Source of the DNA: Geothrix sp. SG200
GTDB lineage: Bacteria > Acidobacteriota > Holophagae > Holophagales > Holophagaceae
Direction: 5' to 3'
NCBI RefSeq assembly: GCF_022808935.1
Contig: NZ_JAKZFR010000001.1
Span: 434,001-498,000 of the forward strand
Length of the DNA stretch: 64,000 nucleotides
Positions 25,294 to 34,575 of the stretch are shown here, in pieces (position 1 is the first letter of the stretch; every line of letters begins with the position of its first letter). The notes beneath the pieces are model-generated. The model saw only the letters and a list, made by a program, of their open reading frames with translations. It was not told the DNA's origin and ran no database searches. The position numbers were made by a program, and so were the translations under genes.

Positions 25294-26394
25294 GTGTTCA
25301 AGAACGAGGAAATGGAAATCAACCTGGGCCCGCAGCACCCGTCCACCCACGGCGTGCTCCGGGTCAAGCTGCGGCTGGATGGCGAGACTGTCACCCACTG
25401 CCGGCCGATGATCGGGTACCTGCACCGCGGCGTGGAGAAGATCTGCGAGAACCAGTCCTTCTTCCAGGGTCAGGTCTGGACGGACCGCATGGACTACTGC
25501 TCCGCCGTGGCCAACAACCTGGGGTGGGCGGAAGCCAATGAGAAGCTGCTCGGCATCACCGTGCCGCGCCGCGCCCAGTACATCCGCACCCTGCTGAACG
25601 AGTTCAACCGCATCGCCTCGCACCTGATCTGGCTGGGCACCCACGCCATGGACATCGGCGCCTTGACGGTGTTCCTCTACGCCTTCCGCGAGCGCGAGGA
25701 TGTCCTCGACATCAACGAGGCCTTCTGCGGCTCCCGGCTGACCACCACCGCCTTCCGCATCGGCGGCCTGCGCGAGGACCTGCCTCCCGGCTTCGAGAAG
25801 ATGGTGCGGAAGTTCCTGGCGAAGTTCTCCGATTGCCTCGAGGAGTACGAGGCTCTGCTCACGGAGAACCGCATCTGGAAGAAGCGCACCATCGGCGTGG
25901 CCCGCCTCAGCGCCGAGGACGCCATCGCCCTGGGTGTCACCGGCCCCATGCTGCGCGCGGCCGGCGTGGCCTACGACATCCGCAAGGCCTTCCCCTACGC
26001 GGCCTATGAGGAGATGGACTTCGAGGTCCCCACCCGCACCGAGGCCGACACCTACGCCCGGTATCAGGTGCGCATGGCCGAAATGCGCCAGAGCGCCCGC
26101 ATCATCCAGCAGTGCATGGACGGCATGCCGGAAGGCCCCGTCATGGCCAAGCTGCCCAAGATCCTGCGCTCCGAGGTCAACGAGGTCTACCACGCCACCG
26201 AGTCGCCCAAGGGCGAGATCGGGTACTACCTCGTGGGCGAGAAGGGTTCCCTGAACCCCTACCGCTTCCACGTGCGGGCTCCCGGGTTCATCAACCTCCA
26301 ATCCCTGCCCAAGATGGCCGAGGGAGGACTGATCGCCGACGTTGTCGCGGCCATCGGATCCCTGGACATCGTGCTCGGCGAGATCGACCGCTAG
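25294..26394 (+). CDS. nuoD: NADH-quinone oxidoreductase subunit D
   Basis: Quinone-site subunit (49 kDa family, related to the large subunit of NiFe hydrogenase), 366 aa. QHPSTHGVLRVKLRLDGE, the HRG motif in GYLHRGVEKI and the C-terminal SLDIVLGEIDR are diagnostic. The start is GTG 25294 with AGGAG seven bases upstream. It is separate from nuoC, unlike the enterobacterial nuoCD fusion. Confidence 0.96.
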   Translation: MFKNEEMEINLGPQHPSTHGVLRVKLRLDGETVTHCRPMIGYLHRGVEKICENQSFFQGQVWTDRMDYCSAVANNLGWAEANEKLLGITVPRRAQYIRTLLNEFNRIASHLIWLGTHAMDIGALTVFLYAFREREDVLDINEAFCGSRLTTTAFRIGGLREDLPPGFEKMVRKFLAKFSDCLEEYEALLTENRIWKKRTIGVARLSAEDAIALGVTGPMLRAAGVAYDIRKAFPYAAYEEMDFEVPTRTEADTYARYQVRMAEMRQSARIIQQCMDGMPEGPVMAKLPKILRSEVNEVYHATESPKGEIGYYLVGEKGSLNPYRFHVRAPGFINLQSLPKMAEGGLIADVVAAIGSLDIVLGEIDR

Positions 26395-26413
26395 CCGACG
26401 AGGATCCCAAGAC

Positions 26414-27580
26414 ATGCCGACCCCGACCCTCACCCAGTCCATCGTGATCACCCTCATCCAGTGCCTGATGGTGGTGATCTTCGTCTTCGTCGTCGTCCCC
26501 CTCACCGTGTTCGCCGAGCGCAAGGTGCTCGGCCACCTCCAGCAGCGCCTCGGTTCCACCCGCGTCGCCAGTGGCCATGTCGGCTTCAGTGGCTGGATGA
26601 ACCGCAGAATGTGGAAGATGGGCAAGGTGCCTGTCATCTCCTACTGGCGCGGCATTCCCGGCCTCGTGGGCGACGTCCTGAAGCTGATCCTCAAGGAAGA
26701 CGTCATCCCGGCCAAGGCCGACAAGTTCGTCTTCTTCCTCGCGCCGTCCATCAGCATGGTGGCCGCGATCGTGGTGTTCGCCGCGATCTCCTTCGTGCCC
26801 GGCACCTTCTTCACGTTCCCCACCTGGTTCCCCTACCTGGGCGGCCTCCCGGTCTCCGGGGGCATCTCCGACATCAACGTGGGCCTGCTCTGGATCCTGG
26901 GCGTGGCGACGGTGGGTGTGTACGGCATCGTCCTGGCCGGCTGGTCCTCGAACTCCAAATACCCCCTCCTGGGCGGCCTGCGCAGCGCGGCCCAGATGGT
27001 GAGCTATGAAGTCCCTCTGACCCTCAGCCTCCTCGCGCCGGTGGTCCTGTCCTCCAGCCTGAACTTCAGCGAGATGGCCACGCGCATGGCGGTCGGCATG
27101 CCCGTCTGGGCCCTGATCCCCCAGGTCATCGGCTTCCTGCTGTATCTCACCTGCGGCTTCGCGGAGACCAACCGCCTGCCCTTCGACATGCCCGAGGCCG
27201 AGAACGAGCTGGTGGCGGGCTTCCACACCGAGTACTCCGGCATGAAGTTCGGCCTCTTCTACCTGGCCGAGTACATCAACATGACCGTCGTGTCGGCCCT
27301 AGCCTCCGCCTTCTTCCTGGGCGGCCCCTGGCTGCTGCCCTTCGGCCTGCAGGGCCTGCTGAACCCCTACCTGCCCGGGTTCCTGTCCTGGTTCACGGAG
27401 CCCCACGCCATCTTCTTCGTGGCCAAGATCGTCTTCCTGCTCTTCACCTTCATCTGGGTGCGCGGCACCATCCCCCGCTACCGGTACGACCAGATCATGG
27501 CCGTGGGCTGGAAGTACCTGATCCCCCTGGCGCTGGTCAACCTCCTGCTGGCGGCCGCCATCCGCTGCTTCGTCGTCTAA
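26414..27580 (+). CDS. nuoH: NADH-quinone oxidoreductase subunit H
   Basis: Membrane subunit forming the quinone chamber with B and D; 388 aa with about eight to nine helices. Diagnostic stretches are FAERKVLGHLQQRLG, the acidic loop GFAETNRLPFDMPEAENELV and the end of the loop ETNRLPFDMPE. An insertion of about 25 residues (TWFPYLGGLPVSGGISDIN) lengthens one periplasmic loop compared with E. coli NuoH (325 aa). ATG 26414 follows AGGA. It comes directly after nuoD: nuoE, F and G, which usually stand between them, are absent. Confidence 0.96.
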   Translation: MPTPTLTQSIVITLIQCLMVVIFVFVVVPLTVFAERKVLGHLQQRLGSTRVASGHVGFSGWMNRRMWKMGKVPVISYWRGIPGLVGDVLKLILKEDVIPAKADKFVFFLAPSISMVAAIVVFAAISFVPGTFFTFPTWFPYLGGLPVSGGISDINVGLLWILGVATVGVYGIVLAGWSSNSKYPLLGGLRSAAQMVSYEVPLTLSLLAPVVLSSSLNFSEMATRMAVGMPVWALIPQVIGFLLYLTCGFAETNRLPFDMPEAENELVAGFHTEYSGMKFGLFYLAEYINMTVVSALASAFFLGGPWLLPFGLQGLLNPYLPGFLSWFTEPHAIFFVAKIVFLLFTFIWVRGTIPRYRYDQIMAVGWKYLIPLALVNLLLAAAIRCFVV

Positions 27581-27590
27581 GGGGCCGACC

Positions 27591-28094
27591 ATGAACAAGT
27601 TCCTCAGGACCCTTCTCCCCGCCGACATCGCCAAGGGCCTGTCCGTCACCGGCAAGCACTTCCGCCAGGTCTTCTTCACGGCCAACCGACGCAAGGTGCC
27701 CTTCCACATCGTCTCCGAGTACCCCGAGGTTCCCGCCAAGGTCCAGCCGCGTTTCCGCGGGCGCCTGACGATGCTGAAGGACGAGCAGGGCGTGATCAAG
27801 TGCGTCTGCTGCCTGGCCTGCGAAAAGATCTGCCCCACCCAGGTGATCACCATCGAGAAGGGCAAGCAGGAAGGGCGCAAGATGCCCTATCCCGTGCGGT
27901 ACGACTTCGAGATGGAGCGCTGCATCTTCTGCGAATTCTGCGTGGAGAGCTGCGGATTCGACGCCATCATCCTCAACCACCAGTTCGAGCTGGCCGCCTA
28001 CAACCGCGAGGACTTCTCCCTCGGCACGGAGGGCCTGGGCCAGAACATGTTCGAGCCCTCGCACGTGGGCAAGTTCAGCGTGGCTGACGACTGA
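27591..28094 (+). CDS. nuoI: NADH-quinone oxidoreductase subunit I (two [4Fe-4S] clusters)
   Basis: 8Fe ferredoxin-like subunit holding clusters N6a and N6b; 167 aa. The first motif is CVCCLACEKICP, canonical CxxCxxCxxxCP. The second is CIFCEFCVESCGFDAI, where Gly replaces the usual Pro after the fourth Cys, a small departure that could tune the cluster. It is 11 bases after nuoH. In this complex, NuoI and NuoB are the only visible Fe-S subunits. Confidence 0.95.
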   Translation: MNKFLRTLLPADIAKGLSVTGKHFRQVFFTANRRKVPFHIVSEYPEVPAKVQPRFRGRLTMLKDEQGVIKCVCCLACEKICPTQVITIEKGKQEGRKMPYPVRYDFEMERCIFCEFCVESCGFDAIILNHQFELAAYNREDFSLGTEGLGQNMFEPSHVGKFSVADD

Positions 28095-28128
28095 CTCCAT
28101 CCCTTCGCGCCTATCCAGAGGACGTCCC

Positions 28129-28680
28129 ATGGAACATTTCATCGAAACGATCGGCCGGAACATGTTCGCCATTTTCGGCGTCCTGGCCCTTGTCGGCGCC
28201 CTGATCATGATCGGCGCCAGGAGCGCGATCCACAGCGTGCTGGGCTTCCTCTTCGCGATGCTGAACATCGCCGGTTGCTTCCTCGCGCTGGAGGCCGAGT
28301 TCCTGGGCGTGGCCCAGATCCTGGTCTACGCGGGCGGCATCGTGGTGCTCTTCCTCTTCGTGGTCATGCTCGTGGAGATGAGCAAGAAGCACGAGGGCGA
28401 GGTCTTCCAGCTGCAGTCCCGCTACGCGGTGCTGGCCGTCGCGGGCGGCGTGGCGCTGTTCCTGGGGGTGTTCCGCAAAGCCATCTTCGGCGCTCCCTCG
28501 CCGGAGTCCCTGGTGCTCCGGCCTGAGCTGGCCAAGGGGCTCGACGTGGCCCACCAGAACGCCCAGGCGGTGAGCCGCGGCCTTTTCGCGGACTACCTCC
28601 TGCCCTTCGAGATCCTCAGCGTGATCCTGCTGGTCGCCCTGGTGGGCGCCGTGGTGCTGGCAAAGACGGAGCGGGTGTGA
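28129..28680 (+). CDS. nuoJ: NADH-quinone oxidoreductase subunit J
   Basis: Membrane subunit of 183 aa with five predicted helices. SAIHSVLGFLFAMLNIAGCF, LGVAQILVYAGGIVVLFLFV and VVMLVEMS are family hallmarks. It is preceded by AGAGGAC and its stop overlaps the ATG of nuoK by one base. Confidence 0.94.
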   Translation: MEHFIETIGRNMFAIFGVLALVGALIMIGARSAIHSVLGFLFAMLNIAGCFLALEAEFLGVAQILVYAGGIVVLFLFVVMLVEMSKKHEGEVFQLQSRYAVLAVAGGVALFLGVFRKAIFGAPSPESLVLRPELAKGLDVAHQNAQAVSRGLFADYLLPFEILSVILLVALVGAVVLAKTERV

Positions 28681-28982
28681 TGGTCAGCCTGAACGCAGTC
28701 CTCGTGATCTCCTTCCTGCTGTTCTCCATCGGCATCGCGGGGGTGCTCATCCGCCGCAACGCCCTGATCATCCTCATGTGCGTGGAGCTCATGCTCAACG
28801 CCGCCAACCTGAACTTCATCGCCTTCGCCCGCCACAGCGGGTCCGCCTCCGGCCAAGCCTTCGCCCTTCTCGTGATGGGCTTCGCGGCCGCCGAGGTCGC
28901 CGTGGGCCTCGCGCTGGTGGTGGCCCTCTACCGGCGGCGCGACACCGTCCAGGTGGACGACATCAACCTGCTGAAGGGATGA
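28680..28982 (+). CDS. nuoK: NADH-quinone oxidoreductase subunit K
   Basis: Mrp-related membrane subunit of 100 aa with three helices. The helix NALIILMCVELMLNAANLNF carries the conserved Glu of the proton path; a second acidic residue lies in FAAAEVAVGLALVVAL. The start is ATG 28680 in a TGATG overlap with nuoJ; GTG 28677 is in frame just before it. Confidence 0.95.
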   Translation: MVSLNAVLVISFLLFSIGIAGVLIRRNALIILMCVELMLNAANLNFIAFARHSGSASGQAFALLVMGFAAAEVAVGLALVVALYRRRDTVQVDDINLLKG

Positions 28983-31342
28983 CGACGACCATGAGTGCCG
29001 AAATGACCCTGACGCACGCCGCCACCGCCGCCTCCCAGGCCGGCAGCTACCTCTGGCTGATTCCCTTCCTGCCCTTCTTCGGGTTCCTCATCAACGGTCT
29101 GAGCGGCCGCAAGCTGCGGAACACCGCCATCGTGGATACCCTCGCCCTCGGCAGCGTGGGCCTGGCCTTCCTGCTCACGATCTGGCATTTCATCCAGCTG
29201 GCCGGCCTGCCGGCCGAGGGCCGCTCCATCCACCAGAGCCTCTGGACCTGGTTCAGCATCGGTGGTGCCCACGTGCTGGGGGGACTCACCACCGCCAAGT
29301 TCGAGTGGGCCTACAAGTTCGATGTGCTGAGCGGCTGCATGGCCCTCCTGGTCTCGGGCGCCGGCTTCCTGATCCACCTGTTCAGCACCGGCTACATGGC
29401 GGAGGAGCGCAACGACGGACGCTACTACCGGTTCATGGCCTACCTGAACCTCTTCGTGTTCAGCATGCTGAACCTGGTGCTGGGCGCCAACATCCTGATG
29501 ATGTTCCTGGGCTGGGAAGGGGTGGGCCTCTGCTCCTACCTGCTCATCGGTTTCTACTTCGACAAGGAGTTCGCCGCCGTCGCCGGGAAGAAGGCCTTCG
29601 TCACGAACCGCATCGGCGACTTCGGCTTCATGATCGGCTTCTTCCTGATCTTCCAGGTCTTCGGCACCCTCGACTACGACACGCTGATGGGCTCGGTCCG
29701 CGGCATCGCGACCATGCCGGCCATCACGCTCTACGGCCACACCGCGAGCCCCACCTGGTGGTTCAACCTCATCGGCTGCTGCCTCTTCGTGGGCGCCATG
29801 GGCAAGTCCGCGCAGATCCCCCTGTACGTCTGGCTGCCGGACGCCATGGCCGGCCCGACGCCGGTGAGCGCCCTGATCCACGCCGCCACCATGGTCACCA
29901 GCGGCCTCTACATGATCACCCGGCTGAACTTCATCTACGTGAACGCCCCGGTGGCGCTCGCCGTGGTGCTGGCCTTCGGCTCCCTGACGGCCTTCGTCGC
30001 CGCCACCATGGGCCTGGCCCAGTACGACATCAAGAAGGTGCTGGCCTACTCCACCGTGTCCCAGCTGGGCTTCATGTTCATGGGCATGGGCGCCGGGGCC
30101 TTCAGCGCCGGCATGTTCCACGTCTTCACCCACGCCTTCTTCAAGGCCAGCCTCTTCCTCGGGTCGGGCGCCGTGATCGCCGCCTGCCACCACGAGCAGG
30201 ACATGAGGAACATGGGCGGGCTCCGCAAGCTCATGCCGATCACTTCGCTCTCGATGATCGCGGCGACCTTCGCCATCGCGGGCATCTTCCCCTTCTCGGG
30301 CTTCTTCTCCAAGGACGAGATCCTCTGGAAGGTGTTCGAGGGTTGGTACCAGCACGGCCACTACACGGGCCCCACGCTGAACCTGGTGGCCTGGATCCTG
30401 GGGATGCTCGGCGCCTTCTGCACCGCCTTCTACATGACCCGTCTCATCGCCATGACCTTCTACGGCAACTACCGCGGCGCGGGCGACGATCCCTGGGGCC
30501 TGTCGGTGCAGTCGGAGGCCCACCATGGCCACGATGACCACGGCCACGGCGACCACGCTCATGTGGCGCACGCCCCGGAGGTCCCCGGCCACCCCGAGAA
30601 CCACGCCCATGAGCTGGGCAAGGCGCACGACCATCACGTGGATGACCCGGAGGACCATGACTTCGTTCCCGGCCACCATCCCCACGAGGTCTCCTGGCGC
30701 ATGTGGTTGCCGGTGGCCATTCTCGCGGGCCTGGCGGTGGTCGGCGGCTTCCTGAACTACCCCGAGAGCCTCCACCGAATCCTGCCCATCGTGCCGGCCG
30801 AACTGTTCAGCAAGTGGATCGAGCCGATCCTCTACCAGGCGGCGCCCGTCCACCACGGCGAGCACGTACCGCCCGCCATCGAGTACGGCCTCATGGCCTG
30901 GGCGACCTTCATCTGGGCCCCCGGCGCCATGATCCTCGCCTGGTGGATCTACAAGGTGGATCCCAGTTGGGGCCGGGCCAAGGCCTTCGTGGCCCGCTTC
31001 CCGAACCTCTACCGCTGGGTGAACGCCAAGTACTATGTGGACGAGTTCTACGAGGCGGCCCTCATCGAGCCCATCAAGCGCTTCTCCGCCCAGCTCTGGA
31101 GCTTCGACACCTGGGTGGTGGACGGCATGGTGAACGGCGCGGCCCGCATGACGGTCCTCTGGGCCGAGCTCTCGCACTGGGTGGACGAATACCTGGTGGA
31201 CGGCACCGTCGACCTCGTCGAGTACATGGTGCAGGAGACCAGCCAGGTCTTCCGCAGCGTCCAGAGCGGCCGGGTGCAGCACTACGCCTTCGTGATGTTC
31301 CTCGGCTTCCTCGTCATCGCCTTCTGGAAATTCCTCGTCTAG
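28979..31342 (+). CDS. nuoL: NADH-quinone oxidoreductase subunit L with a His-rich insert
   Basis: Distal antiporter-like proton-pumping subunit. At 787 aa it is much longer than E. coli NuoL (613). The core is typical: FLGWEGVGLCSYLLIGFYF, the helix with MGKSAQIPLYVWLPDAM and GPTPVSALIHAATMV. Residues about 514-572 form a loop with about 18 histidines (for example HHGHDDHGHGDHAHVAH). The last 100 residues, with YVDEFYEAALIEPIKRFS, contain the lateral helix and final anchor. The start is uncertain: ATG 28979 overlaps nuoK, ATG 28991 is the alternative. Confidence 0.95.
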   Translation: MTTTMSAEMTLTHAATAASQAGSYLWLIPFLPFFGFLINGLSGRKLRNTAIVDTLALGSVGLAFLLTIWHFIQLAGLPAEGRSIHQSLWTWFSIGGAHVLGGLTTAKFEWAYKFDVLSGCMALLVSGAGFLIHLFSTGYMAEERNDGRYYRFMAYLNLFVFSMLNLVLGANILMMFLGWEGVGLCSYLLIGFYFDKEFAAVAGKKAFVTNRIGDFGFMIGFFLIFQVFGTLDYDTLMGSVRGIATMPAITLYGHTASPTWWFNLIGCCLFVGAMGKSAQIPLYVWLPDAMAGPTPVSALIHAATMVTSGLYMITRLNFIYVNAPVALAVVLAFGSLTAFVAATMGLAQYDIKKVLAYSTVSQLGFMFMGMGAGAFSAGMFHVFTHAFFKASLFLGSGAVIAACHHEQDMRNMGGLRKLMPITSLSMIAATFAIAGIFPFSGFFSKDEILWKVFEGWYQHGHYTGPTLNLVAWILGMLGAFCTAFYMTRLIAMTFYGNYRGAGDDPWGLSVQSEAHHGHDDHGHGDHAHVAHAPEVPGHPENHAHELGKAHDHHVDDPEDHDFVPGHHPHEVSWRMWLPVAILAGLAVVGGFLNYPESLHRILPIVPAELFSKWIEPILYQAAPVHHGEHVPPAIEYGLMAWATFIWAPGAMILAWWIYKVDPSWGRAKAFVARFPNLYRWVNAKYYVDEFYEAALIEPIKRFSAQLWSFDTWVVDGMVNGAARMTVLWAELSHWVDEYLVDGTVDLVEYMVQETSQVFRSVQSGRVQHYAFVMFLGFLVIAFWKFLV

Positions 31343-31363
31343 CCCTCATTGGTCGGAGTCCCC

Positions 31364-33055
31364 ATGTTCACCGCAAACACGACACTGATGCTGGTGGCGA
31401 CCTTTCTGCCCCTTCTGGGGGCGCTGGTCCTGCTTCTCGTGCCCAAGGACCAGCGCCGGGTCTTCGAGATCGGCTCCCTGCTGGTGATGATCGTCAGCTT
31501 CCTGATGAGCGTCGTCTTCTGGTTCGGCTATGACCGGGCCAGCGACGCGGTCCAGTGGGCCCAGGCCTGGAACTGGATCCCCGCCATCGGGGTGAAGTTC
31601 AGCGTGGGCATGGACGGCATCAGCCTCCTGCTCTGGCTGCTGACCACCTTCATCGGCCCCATCGCCATCGCCTGCTCCTTCAGCTCCATCACGGAGCGCC
31701 ACAAGGAGTACTACATCTGGATGCTGGTCCTCCAGACGGCCATGCTCGGCGTGTTCATCACCCAGGACATGTTCCTCTTCTACCTGTTCTGGGAAGTCAT
31801 GCTGGTGCCGATGTACTTCCTGATCGCCATCTGGGGCGGCCCGCAGAAGCTCTACGCGGCCATCAAGCTCTTCCTCTACACCCTGGCCGGCGGCGTGTTG
31901 ATGCTGGTGGCCATCCTCGCCATCTACTTCCTGCAGCACAAGACGACGGGCGTCTACGACTTCTCCCTGGCCAGCTTCCAGGCCATGGCCCCCGTGATCG
32001 CCCAGCAGACCAAGACCTATCAGGTACTCCTGGCCCTGGCCTTCTTCATCGGCTTCGCCATCAAGGTTCCGATGTTCCCCTTCCATACCTGGCTGCCGGA
32101 CGCCCACGTGCAGGCACCCACGGCCGGTTCGGTCATCCTCGCCGCCATCCTCCTGAAGATGGGCACCTACGGCTTTGTCCGGTTCCTGCTGCCCATCCTG
32201 CCGACCGCCACCAAGGAATTGCTACCCTGGTTCATCGGCCTGTCCCTCATCGGCATCATCTACGGCGCCCTGGTGGCCATGATCCAGAAGGACATGAAGA
32301 AGCTGGTGGCCTACTCCTCCGTCAGCCACCTGGGCATCTGCATGCTGGGCCTCTTCGCCCTGAACCCCTACGGCATCAAGGGCGGCCTGTTCCAGATGAT
32401 CAACCACGGCATCAGCACCAGCGGGCTCTTCCTCGCGGTGGGCATCGTCTACGAGCGCCGGCATACCCGCATGATCGCGGACTTCGGCGGGCTCTCGAAG
32501 AGCATGCCCGTCTACGCCACCATCTTCATGATCATGACCATGAGCAGCCTGGGCCTGCCCCTGCTGAACGGGTTCATCGGCGAGGGCGTGGTCCTCATGG
32601 GCGCCTTCCAGGCCTTCCCCTGGGCCGCCGTAGTCGCCACCCTGGGCATCATCCTCGGCGCCGCCTACCTGCTGTGGATGTACCAGCGCGTGATGTTCGG
32701 ACCCATCACCGCCGTCAACGAGAAGATGGACGACCTCAACCTCCGCGAGGTGCTCTACTTCGCTCCCCTGGTGGTGACTGCCTTCTGGATCGGGATGTAT
32801 CCCAAGCCGATCATGGACGTGATGGACGCGCCGGTGAAGAAGCTCGTCGAGCAGATCACCCCCGGCTACCACGCCGCCCAGTCCCTGGCCGCCCAGCAGG
32901 CCGTCGCCGCCAAGCTCGGCATGCAGGGGATGACCGCCCCGGCCCACCACGAGGAGACGGCGCCTGCCGGCCATGAAGCCGCCACCGCCGGTCACGAGGC
33001 TCCCGTCCATGAAGCTGCTGCCCCCGAAACTCATGGCCACGGCGGAGGCCACTGA
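31364..33055 (+). CDS. nuoM: NADH-quinone oxidoreductase subunit M
   Basis: Antiporter-like proton-pumping subunit, 563 aa against about 509 in E. coli. VGMDGISLLLWLLTTF, YLFWEVMLVPMYFLIAIWGG and FHTWLPDAHVQAPTAGSVIL are diagnostic and include the conserved Glu and Lys sites. The C-terminal 60 residues are an Ala/His-rich tail (APAHHEETAPAGHEA and so on, ending HGHGGGH) not found in most NuoM. ATG 31364 is used; the frame opens earlier only by a TTG. The stop overlaps the ATG of nuoN. Confidence 0.95.
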   Translation: MFTANTTLMLVATFLPLLGALVLLLVPKDQRRVFEIGSLLVMIVSFLMSVVFWFGYDRASDAVQWAQAWNWIPAIGVKFSVGMDGISLLLWLLTTFIGPIAIACSFSSITERHKEYYIWMLVLQTAMLGVFITQDMFLFYLFWEVMLVPMYFLIAIWGGPQKLYAAIKLFLYTLAGGVLMLVAILAIYFLQHKTTGVYDFSLASFQAMAPVIAQQTKTYQVLLALAFFIGFAIKVPMFPFHTWLPDAHVQAPTAGSVILAAILLKMGTYGFVRFLLPILPTATKELLPWFIGLSLIGIIYGALVAMIQKDMKKLVAYSSVSHLGICMLGLFALNPYGIKGGLFQMINHGISTSGLFLAVGIVYERRHTRMIADFGGLSKSMPVYATIFMIMTMSSLGLPLLNGFIGEGVVLMGAFQAFPWAAVVATLGIILGAAYLLWMYQRVMFGPITAVNEKMDDLNLREVLYFAPLVVTAFWIGMYPKPIMDVMDAPVKKLVEQITPGYHAAQSLAAQQAVAAKLGMQGMTAPAHHEETAPAGHEAATAGHEAPVHEAAAPETHGHGGGH

Positions 33056-34518
33056 TGACCGGCTTCGCACAGGGGCTTCTGGACGCGCTCCTTCGGGACA
33101 CGCACCTCATCACGCCCCAACTCTTCCTGATGGTCGTGGCCACGCTCATGCTGTGGCCCGGCGACCTCTTCTTCAACCGGAACGAGAAGCACCGGTGGGC
33201 GCCCATCACCCTGGTGGTCCTCGCCATCACGGCGGCCCTGATCGGCCGCACGCCGGATGGCGAAGGCTTCTCCCGCATGTTCCGCATGGACGGCCTCACC
33301 CGGGGCTTCGAGATGCTGTGCGTGCTGGGCGCCGCGGCCACCGTGGCCCTCAGCGTGAAGCTGCTCAACGGGCTCAAGCAGCAGACGGTCGAGTACTACG
33401 CCCTGATCCTGTTCTCCCTGGCGGGCATGCTCTTCCTCTGTGGCGCCTCTGACCTGATTTCCGTGTACTTCAGCCTCGAGCTGATGGCCATCTGCATCTA
33501 CATTCTGGTGGCGTACCTCCGGGACCGCGCCACCAGCGTGGAAGCGGGCATGAAGTACTTCCTGCTCGGCGCCTTCTCCAGCGGCATCCTCGTCTACGGC
33601 ATCAGCCTGCTCTACGGCGCGGCCGGCGGCACCACCACCAACCTGGCGGACCTGAACCAGGCGCTGGCCCTGACGCCCACCACCAGCAACCTCCTGGTGT
33701 TCTCCGGCGTACTCATGGTGCTGATGGGCATGGCCTTCAAGGTGGCGGCGGTCCCCTTCCACATGTGGTCGCCGGACGCCTACGAGGGCGCCCCGACGCC
33801 CATCACCATGTTCATGGCCACCGCTCCGAAGGCCGCCGCGCTGGCCGCCTTCCTGCGAGTCTTCGGCGCCGGCCTCCACGGGGTGTCCAGCGAGTGGGTC
33901 CTGCCCCTCAGCTACATCGCCGGGGCCAGCATGATCCTGGGCAATGTCACCGCCGTGCGGCAGGAGAGCATGAAGCGCCTGCTGGCCTACTCGAGCATCG
34001 CCCATGTGGGCTACATGCTGCTGGGCGTCCTGTCGGGCGATCCCAGGGCCGGGGCCCAGGCCGTGTGGCTCTACATGCTCATCTACATCGTGATGAACAC
34101 CGGCGCCTTCGCCGTGGTGATCTACCTCCAGGGCAAGGGCGAGGGCGAGCGCATCGAGGACTTCAAGGGCCTGGGACGCAAGCATCCCGTGCTGGCCTTC
34201 GCCATGATGGTCTTCATGCTCAGCCTGGCCGGCATTCCGCCCCTGGCCGGCTTCTTCGGCAAGTTCTACCTCTTCAAGCTGGCCATCGAGCAGGGCTTCG
34301 TCACCCTCACCGTGATCGCGCTGCTCACCAGCGCCGTGGGCGCCTACTACTACCTGGGCGTGGTGAAGGAGATGTACTTCCGGGAGCCCGAGGGCGAGGC
34401 CGTCCCCATGGGCGCCACCTCGGTCTTCGTGGTGACCCTGGCCTGTGCCCTGGTCCTGGTGGCCACGGCGTTCGGTCCCTGGCTGGTGGACTGGGCTTCT
34501 AAAGTTACGTGGGTGTAG
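33055..34518 (+). CDS. nuoN: NADH-quinone oxidoreductase subunit N
   Basis: Third antiporter-like pump subunit, 487 aa. Family stretches are YFSLELMAICIYILVAYLRD, KVAAVPFHMWSPDAYEGAPT and ESMKRLLAYSSIAHVGYMLL. It starts at ATG 33055 in a TGATG overlap with nuoM and is the last gene of the operon; a hairpin terminator follows after 20 bases. Confidence 0.95.
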   Translation: MTGFAQGLLDALLRDTHLITPQLFLMVVATLMLWPGDLFFNRNEKHRWAPITLVVLAITAALIGRTPDGEGFSRMFRMDGLTRGFEMLCVLGAAATVALSVKLLNGLKQQTVEYYALILFSLAGMLFLCGASDLISVYFSLELMAICIYILVAYLRDRATSVEAGMKYFLLGAFSSGILVYGISLLYGAAGGTTTNLADLNQALALTPTTSNLLVFSGVLMVLMGMAFKVAAVPFHMWSPDAYEGAPTPITMFMATAPKAAALAAFLRVFGAGLHGVSSEWVLPLSYIAGASMILGNVTAVRQESMKRLLAYSSIAHVGYMLLGVLSGDPRAGAQAVWLYMLIYIVMNTGAFAVVIYLQGKGEGERIEDFKGLGRKHPVLAFAMMVFMLSLAGIPPLAGFFGKFYLFKLAIEQGFVTLTVIALLTSAVGAYYYLGVVKEMYFREPEGEAVPMGATSVFVVTLACALVLVATAFGPWLVDWASKVTWV

Positions 34519-34538
34519 GCCTCGGCCGTACACTGGGA

Positions 34539-34562
34539 GGCGCGGGGAAACCCGCGCCTTTT
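34539..34562 (+). terminator. Rho-independent terminator of the nuo operon
   Basis: An 8 bp all-GC stem, GGCGCGGG / CCCGCGCC, with a GAAA tetraloop, followed by TTTTCGTT. It lies 20 bases after nuoN and 14 bases before the GTG of the atpZ-like gene, so that gene must have its own promoter or depend on read-through. Confidence 0.85.
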
Positions 34563-34575
34563 CGTTGGGGTTCAG

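Noticed and set aside
28928..31282. A 784-codon minus-strand frame opposite nuoL
   Set aside because: Composition is dominated by His, Glu, Gly and Val with no motif; nuoL on the other strand has clear family signatures.
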